Assembly (NCBI GenBank): GCA_946481465.1
Contig: CAMLOC010000242.1
Coordinates: 1 to 6,105 of the forward strand
Direction of reading: 5' to 3'
DNA length: 6,105 nt
From: an uncultured Shinella sp.
GTDB lineage: Bacteria; Pseudomonadota; Alphaproteobacteria; Rhizobiales; Rhizobiaceae
Made by a program: the position numbers and the translations under genes
Shown: piece by piece, positions 1 through 5,598 of the stretch
How positions within the stretch are numbered: position 1 is the first letter of the stretch
How the letters are laid out: each line of letters begins with the position of its first letter
Notes under the pieces: generated by a model
What the model saw: only the letters and a program-made list of their open reading frames with translations
Database searches by the model: none
What the model was told of the DNA's origin: nothing

Positions 1-1101
1 CAATCGCTCGATGCCGACGCGGCCGTGCCGAAACCCGGCTGCGGCTGGCTGCCGGCGGACTGGATGCCGGATGCGGCGCTGCGCCGGGCGATCCGCAGCC
101 TGGCGAAGAGCGACAGCGACCTCCTGTCCTATTACGGCAGCACCCGCGGCTCGGCGGCGCTGCGCCGGCTGCTGCTCGGCCGGCTGGCGGAGGAAGGCAT
201 TTCGGCCGGGCCGGAGCACCTGATGCTGACGAGCACGGGCACGCAGGCGCTCGACCTGATCGGCCGCTTCCTGCTGCGCCCCGGCGACACGGTGCTGGTG
301 GACGATCCCTGCTACTTCAATTTCCAGGCGCTGCTGAAGGCGCACCAGGTGACGGTCGTCGGCGTGCCCTATACGCCGTCAGGCCCCGACATCGCCGCCT
401 TCGAGGCCGTGCTCACGGCGGAACGGCCGCGGCTCTACGTCACCACCTCGGCCATCCACAACCCGACCGGCGCGACCCTGTCGCCGCAGGTGGCGCACCG
501 CCTGCTGAACGCGGCGGCCGGCAGCGAGACGATCATCGTCGAGGACGACATCTTCGCCGACTTCGAGCCGGAGCCCTCCACCCGGCTTGCCGCGCTCGAC
601 GGGCTCGACCGCGTCATCCGCATCGGCAGCTTCTCCAAGACGCTCTCCGCCTCGGCGCGCTGCGGCTATATCGCCGCGCGGCCGGACTGGATCGAGGGGC
701 TGGTCGACCTGCAGATCGCCACCAATTTCGGCGGCCCGAGCCCGATCTCCAGCGAAATCATCGCCCATATGCTCGCCGGCGGCGGCTACCGCAAGCACAT
801 GGAGGACCTCAGGCGCCGGCTGGTGCGCGCCCGGCGCGAGACGGCCGAGCGGCTTTCCCGGCTCGGCATCACGCCCTGGCTCCTGCCGCGCGGCGGCTTC
901 AATCTGTGGTGCCGGCTGCCGGAGGGGCTGGATTCCGGCGAGGTCGCGCAGGCCGCCCTTGCGGACGGCCTCGTGCTCGCCCCCGGCAACGTCTTCAGCG
1001 TGTCGCAGAGCGCCGCCGGCTTCATGCGCTTCAACGTGGCGCACATGCTGGAACCCCATGTCTACGAGGTGCTGGCCCGCGCCCTGAAGCACCGGCCCTG
1101 A
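1..1101 (+). CDS. MocR-type (YdcR-like) PLP-dependent aminotransferase-fold protein, N-terminus outside window
   Basis: The frame is open from base 1 and ends in TGA at 1099-1101, giving 366 visible residues. The visible part is a fold-type I PLP domain. It opens with a GWLPADWMPD segment and a YYGSTRG segment. An HNPTG motif (substrate/PLP Asn) and VEDDIFADFEPE (PLP-pyridine Asp) follow. The Schiff-base lysine lies in SFSKTL at residue 213 (bases 637-639). The GWLPADW and EDDIFADF wording is typical of MocR regulators of the YdcR type, which carry an N-terminal GntR winged helix fused to an aminotransferase-like domain. That helix would lie to the left of base 1 and cannot be seen, so a free-standing aminotransferase is the alternative. 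GTG at 25 is an internal codon, not a likely start. The gene converges on the SDR gene with a 22-bp gap and no evident hairpin terminator. MocR proteins usually regulate neighbouring amine, amino-acid or vitamin B6 genes; the target here is unknown. Confidence 0.85.
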   Translation, partial: QSLDADAAVPKPGCGWLPADWMPDAALRRAIRSLAKSDSDLLSYYGSTRGSAALRRLLLGRLAEEGISAGPEHLMLTSTGTQALDLIGRFLLRPGDTVLVDDPCYFNFQALLKAHQVTVVGVPYTPSGPDIAAFEAVLTAERPRLYVTTSAIHNPTGATLSPQVAHRLLNAAAGSETIIVEDDIFADFEPEPSTRLAALDGLDRVIRIGSFSKTLSASARCGYIAARPDWIEGLVDLQIATNFGGPSPISSEIIAHMLAGGGYRKHMEDLRRRLVRARRETAERLSRLGITPWLLPRGGFNLWCRLPEGLDSGEVAQAALADGLVLAPGNVFSVSQSAAGFMRFNVAHMLEPHVYEVLARALKHRP

Positions 1102-1123
1102 CGATCCCGGCGCCCACCCAGTG

Positions 1124-1864
1124 TCAGACGTGCTGCCCGCCGTTGATGTGGATTTCGGCGCCGTTGATATAGGACGATTGCCCGGTGCAGAGGAAATGGA
1201 TGGTTTCGGCGACCTCGCGCGGCTCGCCCAGCCGTCTCATCGGCACCTCCTCCGCGACCAGTTCGTCCGTGCCCGGCGAGAGGATCGAGGTCTCGATCTC
1301 GCCCGGCGCGATCGCATTGGCCCGCACGCCGCGGGGGCCGAATTCATGCGCCATCTCGCGCGTCAGCGCCGCAAGCGCCGCCTTGGAGGCCGCATAGGCG
1401 ACGCCCGCGAAGGGATGCACGCGGGAGCCCGCGATCGAGGTGACGTTGACGATCGACCCCTTCGCCGCTTCCAGCTCGGGCATCAGCGCGCGGGCGATCA
1501 GCGCCGTCGAGACGATGTTGACGTTGAAGACCTGCGTCCAGACGTCGGCATCCGTCTCCAGCACGCCGAGGCGGCTGCGGTCCGGTCCCTTCGGCGAAAT
1601 GCCGGCATTGTTGACCAGTGCATGCAGCCGGCCGTTGGGCAGGCGCTCGCGCACGGTCGCGGCCAGCCGGTCGATCTGCGAAAGGTCCGCCAGATCCGCC
1701 TGGATATGGCTTTCCCGCGCCGACGGCCAGGCGCATTCCTCGGAAAAGGGCTGGCGGGAAACGGTGAGGATGCGCCAGCCCTTGGCCTGGAAGAGCTTGA
1801 CCGTCGCATGGCCGATGCCGCGGCTCGCCCCGGTCAGCAACATGTAACGGCGTTCATCGGTCAT
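1124..1864 (-). CDS. Short-chain dehydrogenase/reductase (SDR), probably NADP(H)-dependent
   Basis: The 246-residue protein has the usual length of a classical SDR. The dinucleotide-binding motif TGASRGIG is at residues 11-18 and NNAG at 85-88. The catalytic set is N116, S143, Y157 and K161 (YAASK). The C-terminus has the SDR-typical NGGQ ending. Arg15 in the glycine motif and Arg37 after the second strand favour NADP(H) over NAD(H). Cytoplasmic; no signal peptide or membrane segment. The start at 1864 is supported by GGAG at 1872-1875 on the minus strand, 7 nt from the ATG. The gene lies 55 bp downstream of gntR on the same strand. A candidate GntR site (1884-1893) sits between them, so it may be both co-transcribed and separately controlled. 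The substrate cannot be read from the sequence. FabG-like annotation would be by fold only; a role in metabolism of hydroxy or keto compounds linked to the kinase/lyase pathway is inference. Confidence 0.93.
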   Translation of the reverse strand: MTDERRYMLLTGASRGIGHATVKLFQAKGWRILTVSRQPFSEECAWPSARESHIQADLADLSQIDRLAATVRERLPNGRLHALVNNAGISPKGPDRSRLGVLETDADVWTQVFNVNIVSTALIARALMPELEAAKGSIVNVTSIAGSRVHPFAGVAYAASKAALAALTREMAHEFGPRGVRANAIAPGEIETSILSPGTDELVAEEVPMRRLGEPREVAETIHFLCTGQSSYINGAEIHINGGQHV

Positions 1865-1883
1865 CTGCGGTCTCCATTGATGC

Positions 1884-1893
1884 TTGATACATC
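1884..1893. promoter_or_regulatory. Candidate GntR operator upstream of the SDR gene
   Basis: TTGATACATC lies 20 nt upstream of the SDR start codon, inside the 55-bp gap after gntR. It matches the motif at 2640-2649 in 9 of 10 positions. Both approximate the perfect palindrome TTGATGCATCAA, the kind of short palindrome bound by dimeric FCD-type GntR repressors. A wider half-site pair, GATG N7 CATC (1879-1893), overlaps it. Binding by the adjacent regulator is inferred from position and repetition only. Confidence 0.45.
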
Positions 1894-1919
1894 GTAATAG
1901 GCCATTTCCGGACTGGAAG

Positions 1920-2606
1920 CTATCGCCGGGGATGCGCCAGGCCCGGCACGCCGGCCGCTTCGATGCGGTCGAGGATCGGCTTTCCGCCGATGAGGATATC
2001 GTCGGCGACAGCCATCGAGGCGGCGGCGGGATCGTGGCGCTTGAGCGCCTCGACGACGGGATAGTGATGGTCGATCATCGCCCGGCCGCCGGCGATGTAG
2101 ACGTCGGAAATGTGCGGCCCCATCTGCAGCCAGAGCCGCCGCAGGATGGTGGTCAGCACGGGAAGCCCGGCGATCTGCGGCAAAAGGAAGTGGAAGGCCT
2201 GGTTGAGCTGTGTGCCCTTCAGCCGGTCCCCCGCTGCGATCGCCTGTTCGTTTTCCCGCAGGATCCGCTCCAGCGCCTGGATATCCGCGCTCGTCGCCAC
2301 CTGCGCGGCGGTTTCCGCCGCCAGCCCCTCCAGCCGGATGCGGATCGCCCGGATCTCCCGGTAGCGGCTCTCGCTGAGGCCGGCGATGCGGATGTCGCGC
2401 GGCGAGCGGAAGGTGATCGCCTCGTCATTGGCAAGCCGCAGGATGGCGTCGCGGATCGGCGTGACGCTGGTGCCGAACTGTTCCGCGAGGTCCCGGATCT
2501 TCAGCCGGTCGCCGGGCTGGAACCGCCCCTGCATCAGCGCGTCGCACAGCGCGCCGTAGACGACGCCGTTCAGGTTCTCATGATCCAGTGTGGTGAATTC
2601 CGCCAT
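1920..2606 (-). CDS. GntR-family transcriptional regulator, FCD (FadR/VanR) subfamily
   Basis: From ATG 2606 the protein has 228 residues, normal for FCD-type GntR regulators. Residues about 12-75 form the winged helix-turn-helix: PGDRLKI, then DLAEQFGTSVTPIRDAI, then the wing. The rest is an all-helical effector-binding FCD domain, beginning near the IRIRLEGLAAE segment. Metal or ligand residues expected in FCD are partly present: N135 and H139 (NQAFH) and H181 (DHHYP). The usual last histidine appears to be Asp203. An in-frame ATG at 2648 would add 14 residues. I prefer 2606 because the longer start sits inside the candidate operator and the extra residues look unlike a GntR N-terminus, but neither start has a good Shine-Dalgarno sequence. 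The gene is divergent from the kinase/lyase operon with 99 bp between starts, and co-directional with the SDR gene. Likely a local, autoregulated repressor responding to a pathway substrate or intermediate. Confidence 0.92.
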   Translation of the reverse strand: MAEFTTLDHENLNGVVYGALCDALMQGRFQPGDRLKIRDLAEQFGTSVTPIRDAILRLANDEAITFRSPRDIRIAGLSESRYREIRAIRIRLEGLAAETAAQVATSADIQALERILRENEQAIAAGDRLKGTQLNQAFHFLLPQIAGLPVLTTILRRLWLQMGPHISDVYIAGGRAMIDHHYPVVEALKRHDPAAASMAVADDILIGGKPILDRIEAAGVPGLAHPRR

Positions 2607-2639
2607 GGAACCGGTCCGCAAAATCGAGTAACAGGATAT

Positions 2640-2649
2640 TTGATGCATC
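2640..2649. promoter_or_regulatory. Candidate GntR operator in the gntR/kinase divergent region
   Basis: TTGATGCATC contains the perfect 8-bp palindrome GATGCATC. It lies 34 nt upstream of the preferred gntR start (2606) and 57 nt upstream of the kinase start (2706), where one bound dimer could control both directions. It repeats the motif at 1884-1893 with a single difference. No confident -35/-10 pair was identified around it on either strand. Function is inferred. Confidence 0.5.
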
Positions 2650-2696
2650 TTTTTTGGCGCGTTTCAAGCGGGACCTGTCGCAGGCCCGCCGTCTAT

Positions 2697-2700
2697 GGAG
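2697..2700 (+). promoter_or_regulatory. Ribosome binding site deciding the kinase start
   Basis: GGAG is placed 5 nt before ATG 2706. The frame is open far upstream (back to 1884, antisense to gntR), and an in-frame ATG at 2643 also exists, inside the candidate operator. This Shine-Dalgarno sequence is the main reason to choose 2706. Confidence 0.7.
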
Positions 2701-2705
2701 CAAGC

Positions 2706-3749
2706 ATGACGCAGCCGGCGCCCGAAAAGGCGGACTCCCTGTCGGCGACCTGGAGTGCGACGGCACCCGGCGATGCCGAGGCCGCCGTCGCGGCGGTCTA
2801 CGGCCTTTCCGGCACGGTCAAACGGCTTTCCAGCGAACGGGACGAGACATTCCTCTTCACGGGGGCCGACGGCAGGGCCTTCGTCCTGAAAATCGCCAAC
2901 CCCGCGGAAGATCCCGCCGCGCTGGAATTCCAGGACGGTGCGCTGCTGCATCTTGCGGCCGCCGCCCCGGCCGTGCCCGTGCCGCGGATCGTGCCGACGA
3001 AGAACGGCGGCCCGAGCCACGCGCTCGCCACCGCCGACGGTCCGCGCATCATGCGCCTCCTCACCTTCCTCGACGGCGAATTGCAGCACCGCACGCCCGC
3101 ATCGCCGGCGCAGAGCCGCAATGTCGGCCGCGCGCTCGCCGAACTCGGCCTCGGCCTTGCGACCTATGACGGCCACCCGTCGGCGGGAAAGCTGCTGTGG
3201 GACATTTCCCACACGCTCGACCTTCATGCGCTCACCGGCCATGTCGCACCGGAGCGGCGGGCACAGGTGGAGACGGTGCTGGCCGAATTCACGCGGGCGC
3301 TTCCCGCGATCAAGGCTCTCACCCGCCGGCAGATCATCCACAACGACTTCAATCCGCACAACATCCTGCTCGACCCGGCGGAGCCGGCGCGGGTGGTCGG
3401 CATCATCGATTTCGGCGACATGGTGCATGCGCCGCTGGTCAACGACCTTGCCGTCGCGCTCTCCTATCACCTTTCGACGGACGACTGGGGGGCGCGCGCC
3501 GGCGCCTTCCTCACCGGCTTCCTGTCTGCGCGCAGGCTGGAGCCGGCCGAAATCGACCTCCTGCCGCTCCTGACGCGCTGCCGGCTGGCCATGTCCATCA
3601 TCATCGCCGAATGGCGCTCCGCCCGCTTCCCGGAGAATCGGGACTACATCCTGCGCAACCACGCCGCCGCCCGGCGCGGCCTTCACAATATCGCCGATCT
3701 CACCCCGGCCGGGCTGAAAAAGTTCGTGCCCAACCTTTCCGAGGCCTGA
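2706..3749 (+). CDS. APH-fold kinase, 5-hydroxylysine-kinase (HYKK/AGPHD1)-like
   Basis: The 347-residue protein has an aminoglycoside-phosphotransferase/choline-kinase fold. Nucleotide-binding Lys62 is in FVLKIAN. The catalytic loop HNDFNPHN (residues 212-219) has catalytic Asp214 and metal-binding Asn219. The metal-binding Asp235 is in IIDFGDM. Several stretches resemble human hydroxylysine kinase as I recall it: the MRLLTFLDG segment, GIIDFGDM, and PENRDYIL near the C-terminus. HYKK phosphorylates the 5-hydroxyl of 5-hydroxy-L-lysine, using GTP in the animal enzyme. It is therefore probably a small-molecule metabolic kinase rather than an antibiotic-resistance enzyme, despite the family name. 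The next gene, a phospho-lyase of the matching family, begins 2 nt after its stop, supporting a two-step pathway. Cytoplasmic, with no membrane segment. The exact substrate (hydroxylysine, ethanolamine, another amino alcohol) is unproven. A generic APH-family kinase remains the fallback call. Confidence 0.85.
   Translation: MTQPAPEKADSLSATWSATAPGDAEAAVAAVYGLSGTVKRLSSERDETFLFTGADGRAFVLKIANPAEDPAALEFQDGALLHLAAAAPAVPVPRIVPTKNGGPSHALATADGPRIMRLLTFLDGELQHRTPASPAQSRNVGRALAELGLGLATYDGHPSAGKLLWDISHTLDLHALTGHVAPERRAQVETVLAEFTRALPAIKALTRRQIIHNDFNPHNILLDPAEPARVVGIIDFGDMVHAPLVNDLAVALSYHLSTDDWGARAGAFLTGFLSARRLEPAEIDLLPLLTRCRLAMSIIIAEWRSARFPENRDYILRNHAAARRGLHNIADLTPAGLKKFVPNLSEA
3741..3744 (+). promoter_or_regulatory. 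Ribosome binding site of the phospho-lyase gene, inside the kinase coding end
   Basis: GAGG lies within the last codons of the kinase gene, 7 nt before ATG 3752. It favours 3752 over the in-frame ATG at 3758 and makes translational coupling of kinase and lyase plausible. Confidence 0.65.
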
Positions 3750-3751
3750 CC

Positions 3752-5068
3752 ATGTCGATGGTGAATGCATTTTTGCGCGCGGATTTCGAACGGCTCGGCG
3801 AGGCCGAACGGGCGCTTGTCGCCCGCCGGGAAAAGGTGCTCGGCCCCGCCTACCGCCTGTTCTACGAGGAACCTTTGCATCTCGTGCGCGGCGAAGGCGT
3901 CTTCCTTTATGACGCGGCGGGCGAGAAATATCTCGACGCCTACAACAACGTCGCCTCGGTCGGCCATTGCCATCCGCGGGTCGTGGAGGCGATCACCCGC
4001 CAGACCGCCCTGCTCAACACCCATACGCGCTACCTGCACGAGGGCATCGTCGACTATGCCGAGGCGCTGACCGCCACCTTCCCCGACACGCTCAGCCAAG
4101 TGATGTTCACCTGCACCGGCAGCGAGGCGAACGACCTTGCCGTGCGTATCGCCCGCTTCGTCACCGGCGGAACCGGCATCATCGCGACGGAACTCGCCTA
4201 TCACGGCCTGACGGGCGCGGTCGCCGAATTCTCCCCCTCGCTCGGCGAGGCGGTGGCGCTCGGCCCCCATGTGCGCACCGTGCCGGCGCCCGACAGCTAC
4301 CGCCATTCGCCGCAGGAGATGATGGAGAAATTCGGCCGCGACGTCAGCGCCGCCATCGCCGACCTGAAGCGCCACGGCATCAGGCCGGCCATGCTGATCG
4401 CCGACACGATCTTTTCGAGCGACGGCATCTTCGCCGGCCCGAAAGGCTTTTTGAAGCCGGCGGTGGACGCGATCCATGACGCCGGCGGCCTCTTCGTCGC
4501 CGACGAGGTGCAGCCCGGTTTCGGCCGGACCGGCGAGGCGATGTGGGGCTTCGAGCGCCACGGTGTTTCCCCCGACATGGTGACGATCGGCAAGCCGATG
4601 GGCAACGGCTACCCGATGGCCGGCATCGTGCTGCGCCCGGACATGGTTGCCGAGTTCGGCCCCCGCGCCCGCTACTTCAACACTTTCGGCGGCAATCCCG
4701 TCGCTGCCGCCGCCGGCAAGGCGGTGCTCGACACGATCCGGCAGGAAGGCTTGCAGCAGAACGCGCTCAACGTCGGCCGATACCTGATGGACGGCCTGAA
4801 GGCCCTGGCGGCCCGCCATCCCGCCCTCGGCGACATCCGCGGCTCAGGCCTCTTCATCGGCGTCGAGATCGTTACCGACCCCGCGACGAAACAACCCGAC
4901 GCCGCGCTGACGAGCCGCATTGTCAACGGCCTGCGCGCCCGCCGCGTGCTGATCAGCGCCTCCGGGCCGAGGGCCAACGTGCTGAAGATCCGCCCGCCTC
5001 TCGTCTTCACCCGCGAGAACGCCGACCTGCTGGTCAACGCCCTCGGGGACGTACTGGACTCCGCCTGA
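3752..5068 (+). CDS. Class III PLP enzyme, ammonio-phospho-lyase (ETNPPL/PHYKPL)-like
   Basis: The 438-residue protein is a fold-type I, class III aminotransferase homologue. Visible motifs are NNVASVGHCHP (65-75), LNTHTRYLHEGIVDYA (88-103), TGSEAND (122-128; PLP phosphate), Y150-H151-G152, DEVQPGFGRTG (251-261, with Asp251 contacting the PLP ring nitrogen) and Schiff-base Lys281 in TIGKPMGNGYP. The NNVA-VGHCHP and LNT-RYLH-IVDYA blocks are those of the AGXT2L1/AGXT2L2 group. Those enzymes eliminate phosphate and ammonia from phosphoethanolamine (giving acetaldehyde) or 5-phosphohydroxylysine (giving 2-aminoadipate semialdehyde), rather than transaminating. Length is close to the human enzymes (about 450-500). 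It follows the kinase by 2 nt, so the likely substrate is the kinase product. An omega-amino-acid aminotransferase is the alternative; databases often label such proteins aspartate aminotransferase family. It ends 20 bp from the convergent ridA stop. Confidence 0.88.
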   Translation: MSMVNAFLRADFERLGEAERALVARREKVLGPAYRLFYEEPLHLVRGEGVFLYDAAGEKYLDAYNNVASVGHCHPRVVEAITRQTALLNTHTRYLHEGIVDYAEALTATFPDTLSQVMFTCTGSEANDLAVRIARFVTGGTGIIATELAYHGLTGAVAEFSPSLGEAVALGPHVRTVPAPDSYRHSPQEMMEKFGRDVSAAIADLKRHGIRPAMLIADTIFSSDGIFAGPKGFLKPAVDAIHDAGGLFVADEVQPGFGRTGEAMWGFERHGVSPDMVTIGKPMGNGYPMAGIVLRPDMVAEFGPRARYFNTFGGNPVAAAAGKAVLDTIRQEGLQQNALNVGRYLMDGLKALAARHPALGDIRGSGLFIGVEIVTDPATKQPDAALTSRIVNGLRARRVLISASGPRANVLKIRPPLVFTRENADLLVNALGDVLDSA

Positions 5069-5088
5069 GGGAACGCAAGACTACCCTA

Positions 5089-5427
5089 TCAGGCGAGCGC
5101 GGTGACCTGGATCTCGACCAGCAGGTCCGGCGCGGCGAGACGGGCCTCGACGGTGGCGCGGACCGGCAGGTTGTCCTTGTCGACCCACTGGTCCCAGACC
5201 TCGTTCATCGCGGCGAAATGGGCGATGTCGCGCAGCCAGATATTGGCGCTGATGAGCTTGGCCTTGGAGGTGCCGGCTTCGGTGAGGAGGCCGTCGATCG
5301 CGGCAAGGATGTCGCGGGTCTGGGCGGCGGTATCGGCGCCGGCGGCGGTGATGCCGGCGGTCGTGACGACGCCGTTGACGACGACGGCCTGGCAGAAGCG
5401 CTGGCCGGGCTTGATACGCTTGATCAT
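5089..5427 (-). CDS. RidA (YjgF/YER057c/UK114) family enamine/imine deaminase
   Basis: The 112-residue protein is slightly shorter than E. coli RidA (128), mainly through a shorter loop before the first long helix (about residues 26-36). The family core is clear: AGITAAG (24-30), AAQTRDILAAIDGLLTEAG (34-52), the NIWLRD strand (62-67) and PVRATVEARL (88-97). Arg90 aligns with the substrate-carboxylate Arg105 of RidA, and Glu105 with its Glu120, so deaminase activity is plausible. RidA proteins are cytosolic trimers that hydrolyse reactive enamines and imines, such as 2-aminoacrylate, released by PLP enzymes. The start is supported by GGGAGA at 5434-5439 (minus strand), 7 nt from the ATG. It converges on the phospho-lyase gene. 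Its 5' side is occupied by a RIME1-like repeat beginning 22 bp before the start. A link to the lyase is possible but not shown. Confidence 0.92.
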   Translation of the reverse strand: MIKRIKPGQRFCQAVVVNGVVTTAGITAAGADTAAQTRDILAAIDGLLTEAGTSKAKLISANIWLRDIAHFAAMNEVWDQWVDKDNLPVRATVEARLAAPDLLVEIQVTALA

Positions 5428-5449
5428 CGGAAATCTCCCATCATGTTGA

Positions 5450-5555
5450 TCCGGAGCCTGTCAGGTTCATTCCGAACCAGACAGACTCTGGATTTCCTTG
5501 TTTTCGTTTGTCTCTTCGGGAAAACCGGTTCCCGCTTTTCCCGGACAAACTCCAG
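5450..5555. repeat. RIME1-like rhizobial intergenic mosaic element (two large palindromes)
   Basis: Two imperfect palindromes lie side by side. The first (5450-5492) has 19-nt arms around a 5-nt loop ATTCC, with 16 of 19 positions complementary; its core is CTGTC-A-GGTTC / GAACC-A-GACAG. The second (5506-5550) pairs GTTTGTC with GACAAAC and CGGGAAAA with TTTTCCCG around an 11-nt loop, with a 4-nt bulge TCTT. CTGGA at 5488-5492 recurs inverted as TCCAG at 5551-5555. The RIME1 element of rhizobia is known as a unit of about 108 bp with two large palindromes, which fits the 106 bp here. I assign it by architecture and remembered sequence similarity, not by a search. It fills most of the ridA/cdsA gap (5428-5598). 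It is not followed by a T-tract on either strand, so a classical terminator role is unlikely. Confidence 0.72.
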
Positions 5556-5574
5556 GAACGGTTTTGCCCGAAAG
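5555..5574. repeat. Third arm: inverted near-copy of part of the RIME-like palindrome
   Basis: The reverse complement of 5555-5574 matches 5513-5532 (both contain a CGGG...AAAACC...TTCC core), with about two mismatches and two single-base indels. It could pair with the left arm of the second palindrome as an alternative fold. It may be part of the element, which would then run to about 5574, or decayed repeat sequence. Confidence 0.45.
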
Positions 5575-5598
5575 GCCGGGCGAGCGCAACGTCGCCTG

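Noticed and set aside
1121..1897. Plus-strand frame opposite the SDR (258 codons)
   Set aside because: The SDR on the minus strand has every family motif; the plus-strand translation is rich in Arg, Gly and Asp without domain features.
1884..2705. Long in-frame upstream extension of the kinase frame (whole frame open 1884-3749, 621 codons)
   Set aside because: It runs antisense through the whole gntR gene, its translation has no recognisable domain before the kinase, and a good ribosome binding site precedes ATG 2706. Open frames opposite genes are common in high-GC DNA.
2706..3749. Aminoglycoside resistance gene
   Set aside because: The fold is shared, but the local motifs and the adjacent phospho-lyase point to a metabolic kinase. 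There is no mobile-element context.
3197..3751. Upstream extension of the lyase frame through the kinase gene (a continuous 623-codon frame), which could suggest a fusion
   Set aside because: The extension overlaps the kinase in another frame, and its translation is low-complexity Arg/Ala/Pro-rich without motifs. The kinase is intact in its own frame with a stop at 3747-3749, and the lyase has its own ribosome binding site.
3683..4819. Long minus-strand frame opposite the lyase (378 codons), and a similar 368-codon frame at 2664-3770
   Set aside because: Compositionally biased shadow frames opposite well-supported genes, with no recognisable motif.
5069..5088. Bidirectional terminator between the convergent lyase and ridA genes
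   Set aside because: The 20-bp gap holds no inverted repeat or T-tract.
5411..5430. Third GntR operator copy (TTGATACG...TTGATCATC near the ridA start)
   Set aside because: It lies mostly within the ridA coding start (Met-Ile-Lys-Arg-Ile-Lys codons) and matches the motif only with a gap.
5506..5550. Rho-independent terminator for cdsA
   Set aside because: The hairpin is strong, but no T-run follows it in the minus-strand direction and the fold belongs to a repeat element.
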